Below, in pieces: positions 7,991 through 15,512 of a DNA stretch of 64,000 nt. Each line of letters begins with the position of its first letter. The stretch's first letter is position 1. Position numbers and translations under genes: made by a program. Source of the stretch: an uncultured Desulfobacter sp. Its GTDB lineage: Bacteria; Desulfobacterota; Desulfobacteria; Desulfobacterales; Desulfobacteraceae. The notes under the pieces are model-generated. The model saw only the letters and a program-made list of their open reading frames with translations, had not been told where the DNA came from and searched no databases. The DNA is taken from NCBI RefSeq assembly GCF_963666675.1, contig NZ_OY762929.1, forward strand, positions 3,162,001 to 3,226,000, written 5' to 3'.

Positions 7991-9954
7991 AGCTGACTTC
8001 CAACCTTATGCCCTTCCCAGATGGCCATATCAAGTTTGCGCGGTGCCACGCAGTCCCCGATCCTGTGCAGTTCGGCAACCTTGCCTTTCAACGCATGGTA
8101 AAGCGAATCATCCACCTGCTGGCCCATGGCAAGCACCAGGGTGTCATAGGGTCCCCACTCCTGCCATTCGTTGGAATAGACATTGAACCCTTTGATGATC
8201 TTTTCTCCCTTTTCTCCGCCGACTTCCATGACCGCAATATCCGGGGTGAAGGTGACGCCCTTTTGCAACAGGCGTTGGCGGGTCAGATAGAGATCCTGGG
8301 TTGGTCCTAGTTCGGCACCGATAAACAGGCTGGAAGTGATCATATGCACCGTCTTGCCCTGGTCCGCCAGCAATTCAGCAGTGGCCGTTGCCCGGTGGTG
8401 GCCGTCATAGTCGATAAAACAGATATTGTCGCCAAGGTCGGCTTCGCCATTGAGCACCTGCCAGACATTAAACACGGCCGGGCCGTCGGCACCGCCCACC
8501 GGATGTTCCTTGGGTACGCTGCCGGTGGCCACAATCACCGCATCGGGCTGCTCTTCAGCCACAAGTTCGGGTGTGACACTGACGCCTAAACAAAGGTGAA
8601 CCCCGTTTTTTTCCAGCCAGCTTTTCTCATTGCGGATAATGACGCCGACCTCATCTCTGCCGGCACCTTTCATGGCAATGTTGATCTGGCCGCCCACACG
8701 ATCGGAGCGCTCGTAAAGGGTCACGTCATGCCCGCGTCCGGCAGCTGTCTTGGCGGCCCACATGCCGGCAGGCCCTGCGCCAACAATCATCACCTTCTTT
8801 TTTACCGCAGCCGGGGTGGTACCGGTCTCACCGCCCAGCTCTTTTTCCCGGCCAACGCTGGGATTTTGGATACAGCCGAGGGTTTTGTTCATGCCGATAC
8901 GCCCGATGCAGCCCTGGTTGTCGGCAATGCAGTGCCGGATATCATCAAGCCGGCCGGTTTGTGCTTTTTTCGGCAAAAAGGGGTCGCAGATAAGCCCGCG
9001 GCACATGCCGATCATATCGGCCTGCCCGGCCTCAAGCACTTTTTCCGCCATCACCGGATCATTGATGCGGCCGGTGCAAAAGACGGGCAGCTTCACCTTC
9101 TCGCGCATGCCTGCGGCCAGCGGGATGGTATAGCCCAGGGGCATGTGCATGGTGCCTTCCACCAGGTAGAGATTATAAAAAGTGGCAATGGAGAGATCCA
9201 TGAAATCAATGAGGCCGCTTTGCTCAAAAAGGCCCCCGATCTCCTGGACATTTTCAAGGTTCAGGCCCCCCGGGATCATTTCATCTGCGCACATCCGTAT
9301 CCCGATGGTGAAATCGCTGCCCACGGCCCGGCGGACCGCATCCACAAACATCAGCGGTGCCCGCATACGGTTCTCCAGACTTCCACCGAACGCATCCTGC
9401 CTGAAATTGGTCAAGGGAGACAAAAACTGCCGGGCCAGGCTGGAGTGGCCGAACTGAATCTCCACGCCGTCAAAGCCCCCCTCGCGAACGTGACGGGCGC
9501 TCTGGGCAAAATACCGGGCCACCTCATCAATATCTTCGTGCTCCATCTCCTTGGGCGTCTCCCGGAAGAGCACATCGGGCATGGGGCTGGGTGCCCAGAC
9601 CGGGAGCCTGGAGTTGGACCCGTCACATTGCTGGCCATTGTGGTTGATCTGGGCAAAAATGCGGCAGTCGTACTGGTGTATGTGATCGGTGATTTTTTTA
9701 AATCCGTCTATCACCCGGGGATCATAGACATCGATGAGCCTATCATAGGCCATATCCGTGGGATGAACACTCATCTCCTCGGTGATGATCAGTCCGGCGC
9801 CCCCCTTGGCCCGCTCTCCCCAGTAGTACATTTGACGTTCGCTGGGCATGTTGTTGACCGCAAAATTGGTCAGATGGGGTTGAAAGGAGATACGGTTTTT
9901 AACCTCTACATGTCCCAAGGTAATGGGTGAGAACAGCTTATTAAAGGTTGACAT
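7987..9954 (-). CDS. FadH/OYE-family FMN, Fe-S, FAD oxidoreductase, mycofactocin system
   Basis: 655 residues in the 2,4-dienoyl-CoA reductase layout. An N-terminal old-yellow-enzyme TIM barrel (about 1-340) has FSPITLGHVEVKNRI near the start, HNGQQ and a FGHSSLARQFLSP segment. A cysteine cluster around 335-365 (CIADNQGC...LGCIQNP) is for a [4Fe-4S] centre. A C-terminal FAD domain has VMIVGAGPAGMWAAK and DRVGGQI. It lies directly after mftC and is coupled to etfA by a 4-nt overlap. Such proteins recur in mycofactocin loci. A plausible role is electron transfer between mycofactocin and ETF. Because no mftD is present, it might also act in cofactor maturation; that is speculation. Confidence 0.85.
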   Translation of the reverse strand: MSTFNKLFSPITLGHVEVKNRISFQPHLTNFAVNNMPSERQMYYWGERAKGGAGLIITEEMSVHPTDMAYDRLIDVYDPRVIDGFKKITDHIHQYDCRIFAQINHNGQQCDGSNSRLPVWAPSPMPDVLFRETPKEMEHEDIDEVARYFAQSARHVREGGFDGVEIQFGHSSLARQFLSPLTNFRQDAFGGSLENRMRAPLMFVDAVRRAVGSDFTIGIRMCADEMIPGGLNLENVQEIGGLFEQSGLIDFMDLSIATFYNLYLVEGTMHMPLGYTIPLAAGMREKVKLPVFCTGRINDPVMAEKVLEAGQADMIGMCRGLICDPFLPKKAQTGRLDDIRHCIADNQGCIGRIGMNKTLGCIQNPSVGREKELGGETGTTPAAVKKKVMIVGAGPAGMWAAKTAAGRGHDVTLYERSDRVGGQINIAMKGAGRDEVGVIIRNEKSWLEKNGVHLCLGVSVTPELVAEEQPDAVIVATGSVPKEHPVGGADGPAVFNVWQVLNGEADLGDNICFIDYDGHHRATATAELLADQGKTVHMITSSLFIGAELGPTQDLYLTRQRLLQKGVTFTPDIAVMEVGGEKGEKIIKGFNVYSNEWQEWGPYDTLVLAMGQQVDDSLYHALKGKVAELHRIGDCVAPRKLDMAIWEGHKVGSQL

Positions 9955-9986
9955 GTCTTAAAATTAATTCCTCTTTGGCAATGGGG

Positions 9987-11015
9987 TTACATGTCATCGG
10001 CAATGGCCGTCACGCAGCGCTCAAGGCATTCGGGGTCACCACCGGCGATCTCATTTTTCAAATGGTAGGCAACGGCCGGGCACCCGCCGTGACACTGGTC
10101 AAAGCGTTTGCAATCCTCGCAGGAGTGAATCCGAAGACTGCGAAAGGATTTAAAAATTTCTGCATTGTCCCAAATGTCAATAAAGGCGGATTGCCGTATG
10201 GAGCCTGCATAAAACCGCTCACTTTGCAGAAAAGCACAGGGGAACACATCGCCTGTGGGACCGACGCAGCATGTCAGTTTGGCTGCCCCGCACAGATTTA
10301 ACCCAAGTCCCTGCCGTTCCTGGGCAGTCAAAGAGAAAAAACTGTCACCGGTTCGCACATCGGGGCGGCCGCTCAACCAGTCGGAAAATGTGATCAACTG
10401 GCAGGCTGTGGGTCTCAATTCGTCCCAGTTCTCCTGGCCCCGGCCCGAGGGCCGAAACCGGCTGGCCCGAAATGAGACGCCCAGAGATTCTGCCAGCCGG
10501 TGCAGTTCCGGGATTTGATCGGCATTCTGGGCGGTGAGCACCGTATTGATACTGGTGGCGATGGGTGTTGCGGCCAGCAGTTTAACCGCCTGGATCGCGC
10601 CCTCAAAGGTGCCTTTTCCCCGTATGGCATCACAGGTGGCAGGAGTTGCGCCGTCAATGCTGACCTGGATGGAGACCAGATCGCTTTGTTGGGCCAGGGC
10701 GGCAACCTTGTCATCGTCCAGCAGCAGACCGTTGGTGGAGATACAGGTCATGATATTTTTTTCGTGGCACTTCTCCAGGATCTGGTAAAAATCAGGCCGG
10801 ATAAAGGGTTCGCCACCGCCAAAATTGATCTGGAATACAGTGGCGGCACTGAGTTGATCGATCAGATCAAAGGCCTGCCCGGTGGTCAATTCGTTTTCAG
10901 CAGGACGTCCGGAGGCCGACAGGCAATGGCTGCACCGCAGGTTGCACTGCTGGGTCACCTCCCAGGTCAGGTTGACAGGGGCAGTGAGGCCCTGCTCAAC
11001 ATATCTATTGCTCAT
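9987..11015 (-). CDS. mftC: Mycofactocin radical SAM/SPASM maturase MftC
   Basis: 342 residues from the ATG at 11015, which has AGGGG upstream. An in-frame TTG at 11021 is the only earlier option. The radical SAM cluster motif CNLRCSHC is at residues 24-31 and FGGGEPF follows. The SPASM region holds CGAAKLTCC, a GDVFPCAF block and CEDCKRFDQCHGGCPA for auxiliary Fe-S clusters. Characterised MftC oxidatively decarboxylates the C-terminal Tyr of MftA and then forms the Val-Tyr crosslink. The matching substrate gene is 240 bp upstream. The start overlaps mftB by 11 nt. Confidence 0.93.
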   Translation of the reverse strand: MSNRYVEQGLTAPVNLTWEVTQQCNLRCSHCLSASGRPAENELTTGQAFDLIDQLSAATVFQINFGGGEPFIRPDFYQILEKCHEKNIMTCISTNGLLLDDDKVAALAQQSDLVSIQVSIDGATPATCDAIRGKGTFEGAIQAVKLLAATPIATSINTVLTAQNADQIPELHRLAESLGVSFRASRFRPSGRGQENWDELRPTACQLITFSDWLSGRPDVRTGDSFFSLTAQERQGLGLNLCGAAKLTCCVGPTGDVFPCAFLQSERFYAGSIRQSAFIDIWDNAEIFKSFRSLRIHSCEDCKRFDQCHGGCPAVAYHLKNEIAGGDPECLERCVTAIADDM

Positions 11016-11253
11016 ATGCAAACCCCTTTTTCACAAGCTGCCTGAGAAAGGTAAGAACAATTGTCCTTTGATCGTCAGGCAATGATGCAAGCACCTCTTT
11101 TTGAACAGAATCCGAGCTGAAAAATTCGCAGCTCAATGCCGCGCCGGTTTCTGCAAAAAGAAGTTTTGGCCCCAAGGAACTGTAAAATAGCAGCCCAAAC
11201 TGCTCTTTTCTCACCTGGCTGGTCGGGCGTAACACAACGGCAGGTTCTGCCAT
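11005..11253 (-). CDS. mftB: Mycofactocin precursor-binding chaperone MftB
   Basis: 82 residues beginning MAEPAVVLRPTSQVRKE, with the sequence GLLFYSSLGPKLLFAE typical of the small PqqD-like MftB. It binds the MftA leader and presents it to MftC. The frame is open back to 11271, but the ATG at 11253 lies 2 nt after the mftA stop and gives the expected length and N-terminus. The coupled arrangement mftA-mftB-mftC is canonical. Confidence 0.9.
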   Translation of the reverse strand: MAEPAVVLRPTSQVRKEQFGLLFYSSLGPKLLFAETGAALSCEFFSSDSVQKEVLASLPDDQRTIVLTFLRQLVKKGFAYEQ

Positions 11254-11255
11254 GA

Positions 11256-11408
11256 TTAATAGACCCCGCAAATCCCGTCGATGGCAAGTTCTTCAATCCT
11301 GATTTCATCGATGATGCAGGGAGCATCCTGGGTGTTCTCCACGGTCTCGCTGTCACTCTTTACTGTTGGTTCTGTACTCTTTTTTTCCTGGTATGCTGTC
11401 TTTTCCAT
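11256..11408 (-). CDS. mftA: Mycofactocin precursor peptide MftA
   Basis: A 50-residue peptide beginning MEKTAYQEKKST and ending ELAIDGICGVY, immediately followed by TAA. The C-terminal IDGxCGVY is the diagnostic core of MftA, whose last Val and Tyr become the redox cofactor. The leader is rich in Glu, Lys and Thr, as usual. CGGAG lies about 9 nt before the ATG. The gene is below common length cut-offs and easy to miss. It is directly upstream of mftB and mftC, so the whole precursor, chaperone and maturase set is present in order. Confidence 0.95.
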   Translation of the reverse strand: MEKTAYQEKKSTEPTVKSDSETVENTQDAPCIIDEIRIEELAIDGICGVY

Positions 11409-11490
11409 TATAGTTTTCTCCGTAAATAATATTTCAATTGTTATGGCGGACGGAGCCCGGATATAGATCGTCCTGGCTCAATCCATTGCG

Positions 11491-12633
11491 CTAGTCGATA
11501 TCACAGATCCAGCGGCCCTTAATCTGCCGTTTGTCCATGGCCTCGGCCACATCATTAATATCTTCGAGTTTAAATCTCTCGGTGATCAGCTTGTCCAGCT
11601 TGAGATCATGCTGCATGGCCATGTTGACCAGGCGGGGGATATCATCGTGGGTGGAAATTGACCCATAGAGATTTCCCTTGATGATTTTCTGGTGCAGGGG
11701 CAGCAGCATCAGGGGCAGATTGGTGGTCTGGTCGTGGGGGGAAACACCGATAACAATCAGCTCACCACCGATACTTGTGGACCAGTAGGCCTGGATGATT
11801 GCGCCGGGATCGCCCTTTACTTCGAACACATATTCCGCACCGCCGCCCATGATGGTTCCATCAGGCATTTTTACGCCGCCGGTGAGCAGCTGAATGGCCG
11901 GCACCGGATCTTCCTTGGAGCTGTCGATAAAATGGGTGGCGCCAAATTCCATGGCAATGTCCCGCTTGCTGCCTTCAATATCAACGGCGATCAAGGGATA
12001 AGCATGGCGCAGGGCTGCGGCCCGCAAAACATTGAGACCGACACCGCCAAGGCAATAAACCGCCACAGGGGCACCAGGAGGAAAGGCTGCGGAATTAAAC
12101 ACAGAGCCCCAGCCCGTGGGCACGCAGCACCCCATCAGCGCGGCCTGTTCCAGGGGGAATTCTTTGGGCATGGGAATGACCGCCCGCTCGGGAACCACCG
12201 AGTGGGTTGAGAAACAGGAGACAAAATTGCCGTGCCGGACCACGCCGCCGCTGGAATCTTTCATGCGGGCAGTGCCGTCAAGCAGAAAACCTTCCAGAAA
12301 ATAATTGAAACTGGTGGTGCAGATATTGCCTTTGCCCCGGCGGCAATTGGGGCAGTGACCACAGGGCACCATCCAGGTAACGCCGACATGATCACCCTTT
12401 TGCACTGAGGTGACGCCCGGGCCAACCGCTTCAACAATGCCTGCGCCTTCGTGCCCTGCGACCATCGGCATCTTGACGGGAACTTCACCTTTGAGCATAT
12501 GCAAATCGGAATGACAGTATCCGGTATGGGTATACTTTATCAGCACCTCGTTTTCTTTGGGCGGGTCCAGTTCCAATGTTTCAATGGAATATTTCATACC
12601 GGGTTCCCGTAAAACAGCAGCTTTGATCTTCAT
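11491..12633 (-). CDS. NDMA-type Zn alcohol dehydrogenase, copy 1 (mycofactocin-dependent)
   Basis: 380 residues of the zinc-dependent medium-chain family. Catalytic zinc ligands are Cys40 in GYCHSDLH and the His61-Glu62 pair in AGHEGAG. Structural zinc cysteines are 91, 94, 97 and 105 in CGHCPNCRRGKGNIC. The Rossmann motif is YCLGGVGLNVLRAA. The sequence resembles nicotinoprotein alcohol dehydrogenases that keep NAD(H) bound and need an external acceptor (NDMA in vitro, mycofactocin in vivo). It sits 82 bp upstream of mftA. It is about 91% identical by eye (some 35 differences) to the gene at 12947-14089. Its alcohol substrate is unknown. Confidence 0.87.
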   Translation of the reverse strand: MKIKAAVLREPGMKYSIETLELDPPKENEVLIKYTHTGYCHSDLHMLKGEVPVKMPMVAGHEGAGIVEAVGPGVTSVQKGDHVGVTWMVPCGHCPNCRRGKGNICTTSFNYFLEGFLLDGTARMKDSSGGVVRHGNFVSCFSTHSVVPERAVIPMPKEFPLEQAALMGCCVPTGWGSVFNSAAFPPGAPVAVYCLGGVGLNVLRAAALRHAYPLIAVDIEGSKRDIAMEFGATHFIDSSKEDPVPAIQLLTGGVKMPDGTIMGGGAEYVFEVKGDPGAIIQAYWSTSIGGELIVIGVSPHDQTTNLPLMLLPLHQKIIKGNLYGSISTHDDIPRLVNMAMQHDLKLDKLITERFKLEDINDVAEAMDKRQIKGRWICDID

Positions 12634-12846
12634 AGCATCTCCTTGTGGGCTTCAATATGGTTGTTGCATGGGGGTAAAACACGGGGGAAATTGGGCGGGT
12701 TATCAAAACTGCCGGTTCTTCCTGGTTCATCTCCTTGCAGGTTCTATCATCCCGGACACCGTCTGCCTTTATCGCGGTCCGAGAAATTGCCTATTTGTAT
12801 TTTTCTCTCAAACGGGATGGGATAATACCATGACAACAAAGGGCGG

Positions 12847-12874
12847 GCAATAGTCATAAAATTTAATTTGTCAA
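12847..12874 (-). promoter_or_regulatory. Candidate sigma-70 promoter of alcohol dehydrogenase copy 1
   Basis: On the minus strand a perfect TTGACA (12869-12874) is followed after 16 nt by TATTGC (12847-12852). It lies about 215 nt upstream of the start at 12633 and just after the terminator of the upstream copy, so copy 1 and the mft genes can be transcribed separately. Confidence 0.45.
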
Positions 12875-12908
12875 GGAAAAGCTTTACAACTTCACCAAAT
12901 AAAAAAAT

Positions 12909-12936
12909 AAGCTGAATGGAATTGCCCATCCAGCTT
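12909..12936 (-). terminator. Terminator of alcohol dehydrogenase copy 2
   Basis: The stem AAGCTG/CAGCTT has an inner ATGG/CCAT pair. On the minus strand it is followed by a run of T residues (complement of 12901-12907). It lies 10 nt after the stop codon of the upstream alcohol dehydrogenase, which makes that gene its own transcription unit. Confidence 0.7.
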
Positions 12937-12946
12937 GTTTTATGTT

Positions 12947-14089
12947 CTAATCTATTTCACAGATCCACCGGCCTTTGATCTGCCGTTTGTCCATGGCTTC
13001 GGCCACGTCATTGATATCTTCGAGTTTAAATTTGTCCGTGATCAGCTTGTCCAGCTTGAGATCATGGTTCATGGCCATTTTAACCAGACGGGGGATATCA
13101 TCATGGGTGGAGATGGCACCATAGAGGTTCCCCTTGATGGTTTTCTGATGCAGCGGCAGCAGCATCAAGGATAAATCCGTGGTCTGGTCGTGGGGAGTGA
13201 TGCCCAGAACAATCAGCTCACCGCCGATACTTGTGGACCAGTAGGCCTGGATGATGGAACCGGGATCGCCTTTGGCCTCAAATACATATTCCGCCCCGCC
13301 GCCCATGATCGTTCCGTCGTCCATTTTCATGCCGCCGGTGAGCAGCTGAATGGCCGGCACCGGATCTTCCTTGGAGCTGTCAATGAAATGGGTGGCACCG
13401 AACTCCATGGCAAGTTCGCGTTTGCTGCCTTCAATATCAACGGCGATCAACGGATAGGCATGGCGCATGGCTGCGGCCCGCAAAATATTTAGTCCGACGC
13501 CGCCAAGGCAGTAGACGGCCACAGGCGCTCCGGGAGGAAAGGCTGCGGTGTTAAATACAGAACCCCAGCCGGTGGGCACGCAGCACCCCATGAGCGCAGC
13601 CTGCTCCAGGGGAAATTCCTTGGGCATGGGAATGACTGCCCGTTCGGGAACCACGGAGTGGGTTGAAAAACAGGAGACAAAATTGCCGTGTCGAACCACA
13701 TCGCCCCTGGCATCTCTCATGCGTGAGGTGCCGTCAAGCAACATGCCCTCCAGAAAATAACTGAAGCTTGTGGTGCAGATATTGCCTTTACCCCTGCGGC
13801 AATTGGGGCAGTGGCCGCAGGGCACCATCCAGGTGACGCCGACATGATCGCCCTTTTGCACGGAAGTGACGCCCGGCCCCACAGCTTCAACAACGCCAGC
13901 CCCTTCGTGGCCGGCGACCAAAGGCATCTTGATGGGAATTTCGCCTTTCAACAAATGCAGATCAGAGTGACAATACCCGGTGTGGGTATACTTGACCAGG
14001 ACCTCGTTTTCCTTGGGCGGATCAAGCTCCAGCGTCTCAATGGAATATTTCATACCGGGTTCCCGTAGAACAGCGCCTTTGATCTTCAT
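12947..14089 (-). CDS. NDMA-type Zn alcohol dehydrogenase, copy 2 (mycofactocin-dependent)
   Basis: 380 residues and collinear with the copy at 11491-12633. The zinc-ligand motifs (GYCHSDLH, AGHEGAG and CGHCPNCRRGKGNIC) and the Rossmann loop GGVGLN are conserved. Differences are mostly conservative, with a small cluster near residue 125 (RDARGD against KDSSGG). It should oxidise a primary alcohol with tightly bound NAD(H) recycled by mycofactocin. It has its own promoter and terminator and is therefore separate from the mft operon. AAAGGAGACG precedes the ATG. The pair could have different substrates or expression; the sequence alone does not show which. Confidence 0.87.
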   Translation of the reverse strand: MKIKGAVLREPGMKYSIETLELDPPKENEVLVKYTHTGYCHSDLHLLKGEIPIKMPLVAGHEGAGVVEAVGPGVTSVQKGDHVGVTWMVPCGHCPNCRRGKGNICTTSFSYFLEGMLLDGTSRMRDARGDVVRHGNFVSCFSTHSVVPERAVIPMPKEFPLEQAALMGCCVPTGWGSVFNTAAFPPGAPVAVYCLGGVGLNILRAAAMRHAYPLIAVDIEGSKRELAMEFGATHFIDSSKEDPVPAIQLLTGGMKMDDGTIMGGGAEYVFEAKGDPGSIIQAYWSTSIGGELIVLGITPHDQTTDLSLMLLPLHQKTIKGNLYGAISTHDDIPRLVKMAMNHDLKLDKLITDKFKLEDINDVAEAMDKRQIKGRWICEID

Positions 14090-14147
14090 AACGTCTCCTT
14101 TAGGTATTTTTAACTTTTCTTAGGTCTTAATTTTGTAACGGGAGTGG

Positions 14148-14176
14148 ACCATAGCATGACAAAATCGGAACGGCAA
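14148..14176 (-). promoter_or_regulatory. Candidate sigma-70 promoter of alcohol dehydrogenase copy 2
   Basis: On the minus strand TTGCCG (14171-14176) and TATGGT (14148-14153) are 17 nt apart, each matching four of six consensus bases. The palindrome at 14187-14204 lies just upstream, at about -54 from the expected start point, a position suited to an activator. Confidence 0.4.
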
Positions 14177-14186
14177 TAAATTTAAA

Positions 14187-14204
14187 TAGTTGATATATCA
14201 ACTA
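14187..14204. promoter_or_regulatory. Perfect 18-bp palindrome, probable operator
   Basis: TAGTTGATATATCAACTA is an exact inverted repeat without a spacer. It lies between the divergent alcohol dehydrogenase copy 2 and the radical SAM gene. Its length and symmetry fit a dimeric regulator (TetR-, MarR- or GntR-like). No regulator gene lies next to it, so the protein that binds it is unknown. Confidence 0.6.
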
Positions 14205-14303
14205 ATTCTTCACCAACCAGTCAACATCTATTGCCCATTGTGGTCTATTCTGGTAATGGAGGGCGACAGATTTTACTTTAATTACGACACGATGAGGTTG
14301 ATC

Positions 14304-15416
14304 ATGAATCCGGAACAGACCCTTGACAGGCTCACTCGATATGGTGTGGTGCCCGCAAACAGACTGATTGTTGCCATTACCCGTCACTGCAATTTAACAT
14401 GCAGCCATTGCTGGGTGGAGTGCAGCCCGGCATCCCGCCTGAAACATGTGGATGCAGCACTTATCAAAGAGACCATCTCCTTGTGGGTTGAGGCCGGGAT
14501 AAACACCCTCTGCATTTCAGGCGGCGAGCCGCTCACCCACCCCAGGTGGCAGGAAATTCTCACCCATTGCGCACAATTTCCCACCATCCACCACCTGCGC
14601 CTGCAGACCAATGGAACGCTGCTGACGCCAAAAATCGTGGCCACCCTTGCTGATCCCGTATTTGACTGCCTTCATCTGCAAATCAGCGTTGATGGGGCAC
14701 AAGCTGACACCCACGACCGTGTCAGGGGGAAAGGAAACTTTGAAAAAACCATGAACGGCCTGCGACTGCTTTCAGATGCCGGCTTAGCCTCGCGCACAAC
14801 CGTCTCGTTTACGGAGATGAGGCACAATTTTGAAGACCTGCCCCAGCTGTTTGTGATGATGGAAAAACTGAACATCGGCCGTGTGGTGAGCGGCACCCTG
14901 ATCCAGGGGGGGGGGCGGGCATTGACCGGCACACTGGGCCTTCCCAGTCCGGAACAATATGCAGCGCTCATCGAACGCTTCACACATGATGAACAGTTCC
15001 GCAGCGTCTATGAACCAATCGGCAACACCTCCTGCCTGGAATGGTACACATCCCGCCATGAAACTTCGGCACACCATTGCGCCAACTGCATGGAATCGCC
15101 CTATATTTCCCAGGAAGGAACGCTTTTTCCCTGCGGGCTTTTGTCTGTCACCGATTACGGCATCGAAGGGGTGTGGAATTGTCCGGTGGATCGTATTGCC
15201 GATAAGGCCGAAACTATATGGGCGGGTTTGAATAAGTTGAGCAGAGAGCGCTCCGAGAACATTGAAGCCTGTGCGACCTGTTCGGGGCGTCTGCATTGCC
15301 AAAGCGGATGCATGGCCAGGCCTGCACGGCAAACCGATAATTTTTTTGAAGAAGTGGAGGACCGATGCCGACTCCGAAAGCAGGTCTATGCATACCCCGA
15401 CCTGCCGGATCTTTGA
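14304..15416 (+). CDS. Radical SAM/SPASM protein divergent from the mycofactocin locus
   Basis: 370 residues from the ATG at 14304, which has GAGG 6 nt upstream; open frame extends back to 14190 without a good ribosome site. The radical SAM motif CNLTCSHC is near residue 30 and ISGGEPL follows. The C-terminal SPASM part has HHCANCMESPY, GTLFPCGLL and CATCSGRLHCQSGCMA, enough cysteines for auxiliary clusters. Proteins of this design modify ribosomal peptides (PqqE, MftC) or enzymes. No peptide substrate gene was found beside it. Its position across a shared operator from a mycofactocin-dependent dehydrogenase suggests a linked function, but that is inference. Confidence 0.8.
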   Translation: MNPEQTLDRLTRYGVVPANRLIVAITRHCNLTCSHCWVECSPASRLKHVDAALIKETISLWVEAGINTLCISGGEPLTHPRWQEILTHCAQFPTIHHLRLQTNGTLLTPKIVATLADPVFDCLHLQISVDGAQADTHDRVRGKGNFEKTMNGLRLLSDAGLASRTTVSFTEMRHNFEDLPQLFVMMEKLNIGRVVSGTLIQGGGRALTGTLGLPSPEQYAALIERFTHDEQFRSVYEPIGNTSCLEWYTSRHETSAHHCANCMESPYISQEGTLFPCGLLSVTDYGIEGVWNCPVDRIADKAETIWAGLNKLSRERSENIEACATCSGRLHCQSGCMARPARQTDNFFEEVEDRCRLRKQVYAYPDLPDL

Positions 15417-15446
15417 TTCATCCGGGTTTGTTTTCGTAAAAAAATT

Positions 15447-15497
15447 GCTGGAACCGGACCAGGGCGGTGATATGTATAGAACCCAACCCGGTTCCGG
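15447..15497. terminator. Hairpin between convergent radical SAM and outer-membrane genes
   Basis: GGAACCGG (15450-15457) pairs with CCGGTTCC (15488-15495) around a loop of about 30 nt. It lies between two convergent stop codons. It lacks a long T tract, so efficiency is uncertain. Confidence 0.5.
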
Positions 15498-15512
15498 CAA
15501 TATTATAGCGAC

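Noticed and set aside
8596..9930. A 444-codon plus-strand open frame
   Set aside because: It is opposite the OYE flavoprotein gene, whose domain motifs are clear. The plus-strand frame is Gly/His/Pro-rich, has no family motif, and arises from high GC in third positions.
9954..9987. Calling the OYE protein MftD
   Set aside because: MftD is an LldD-like FMN enzyme of about 390 residues. The 655-residue protein has the FadH/OYE layout and was left without that symbol.
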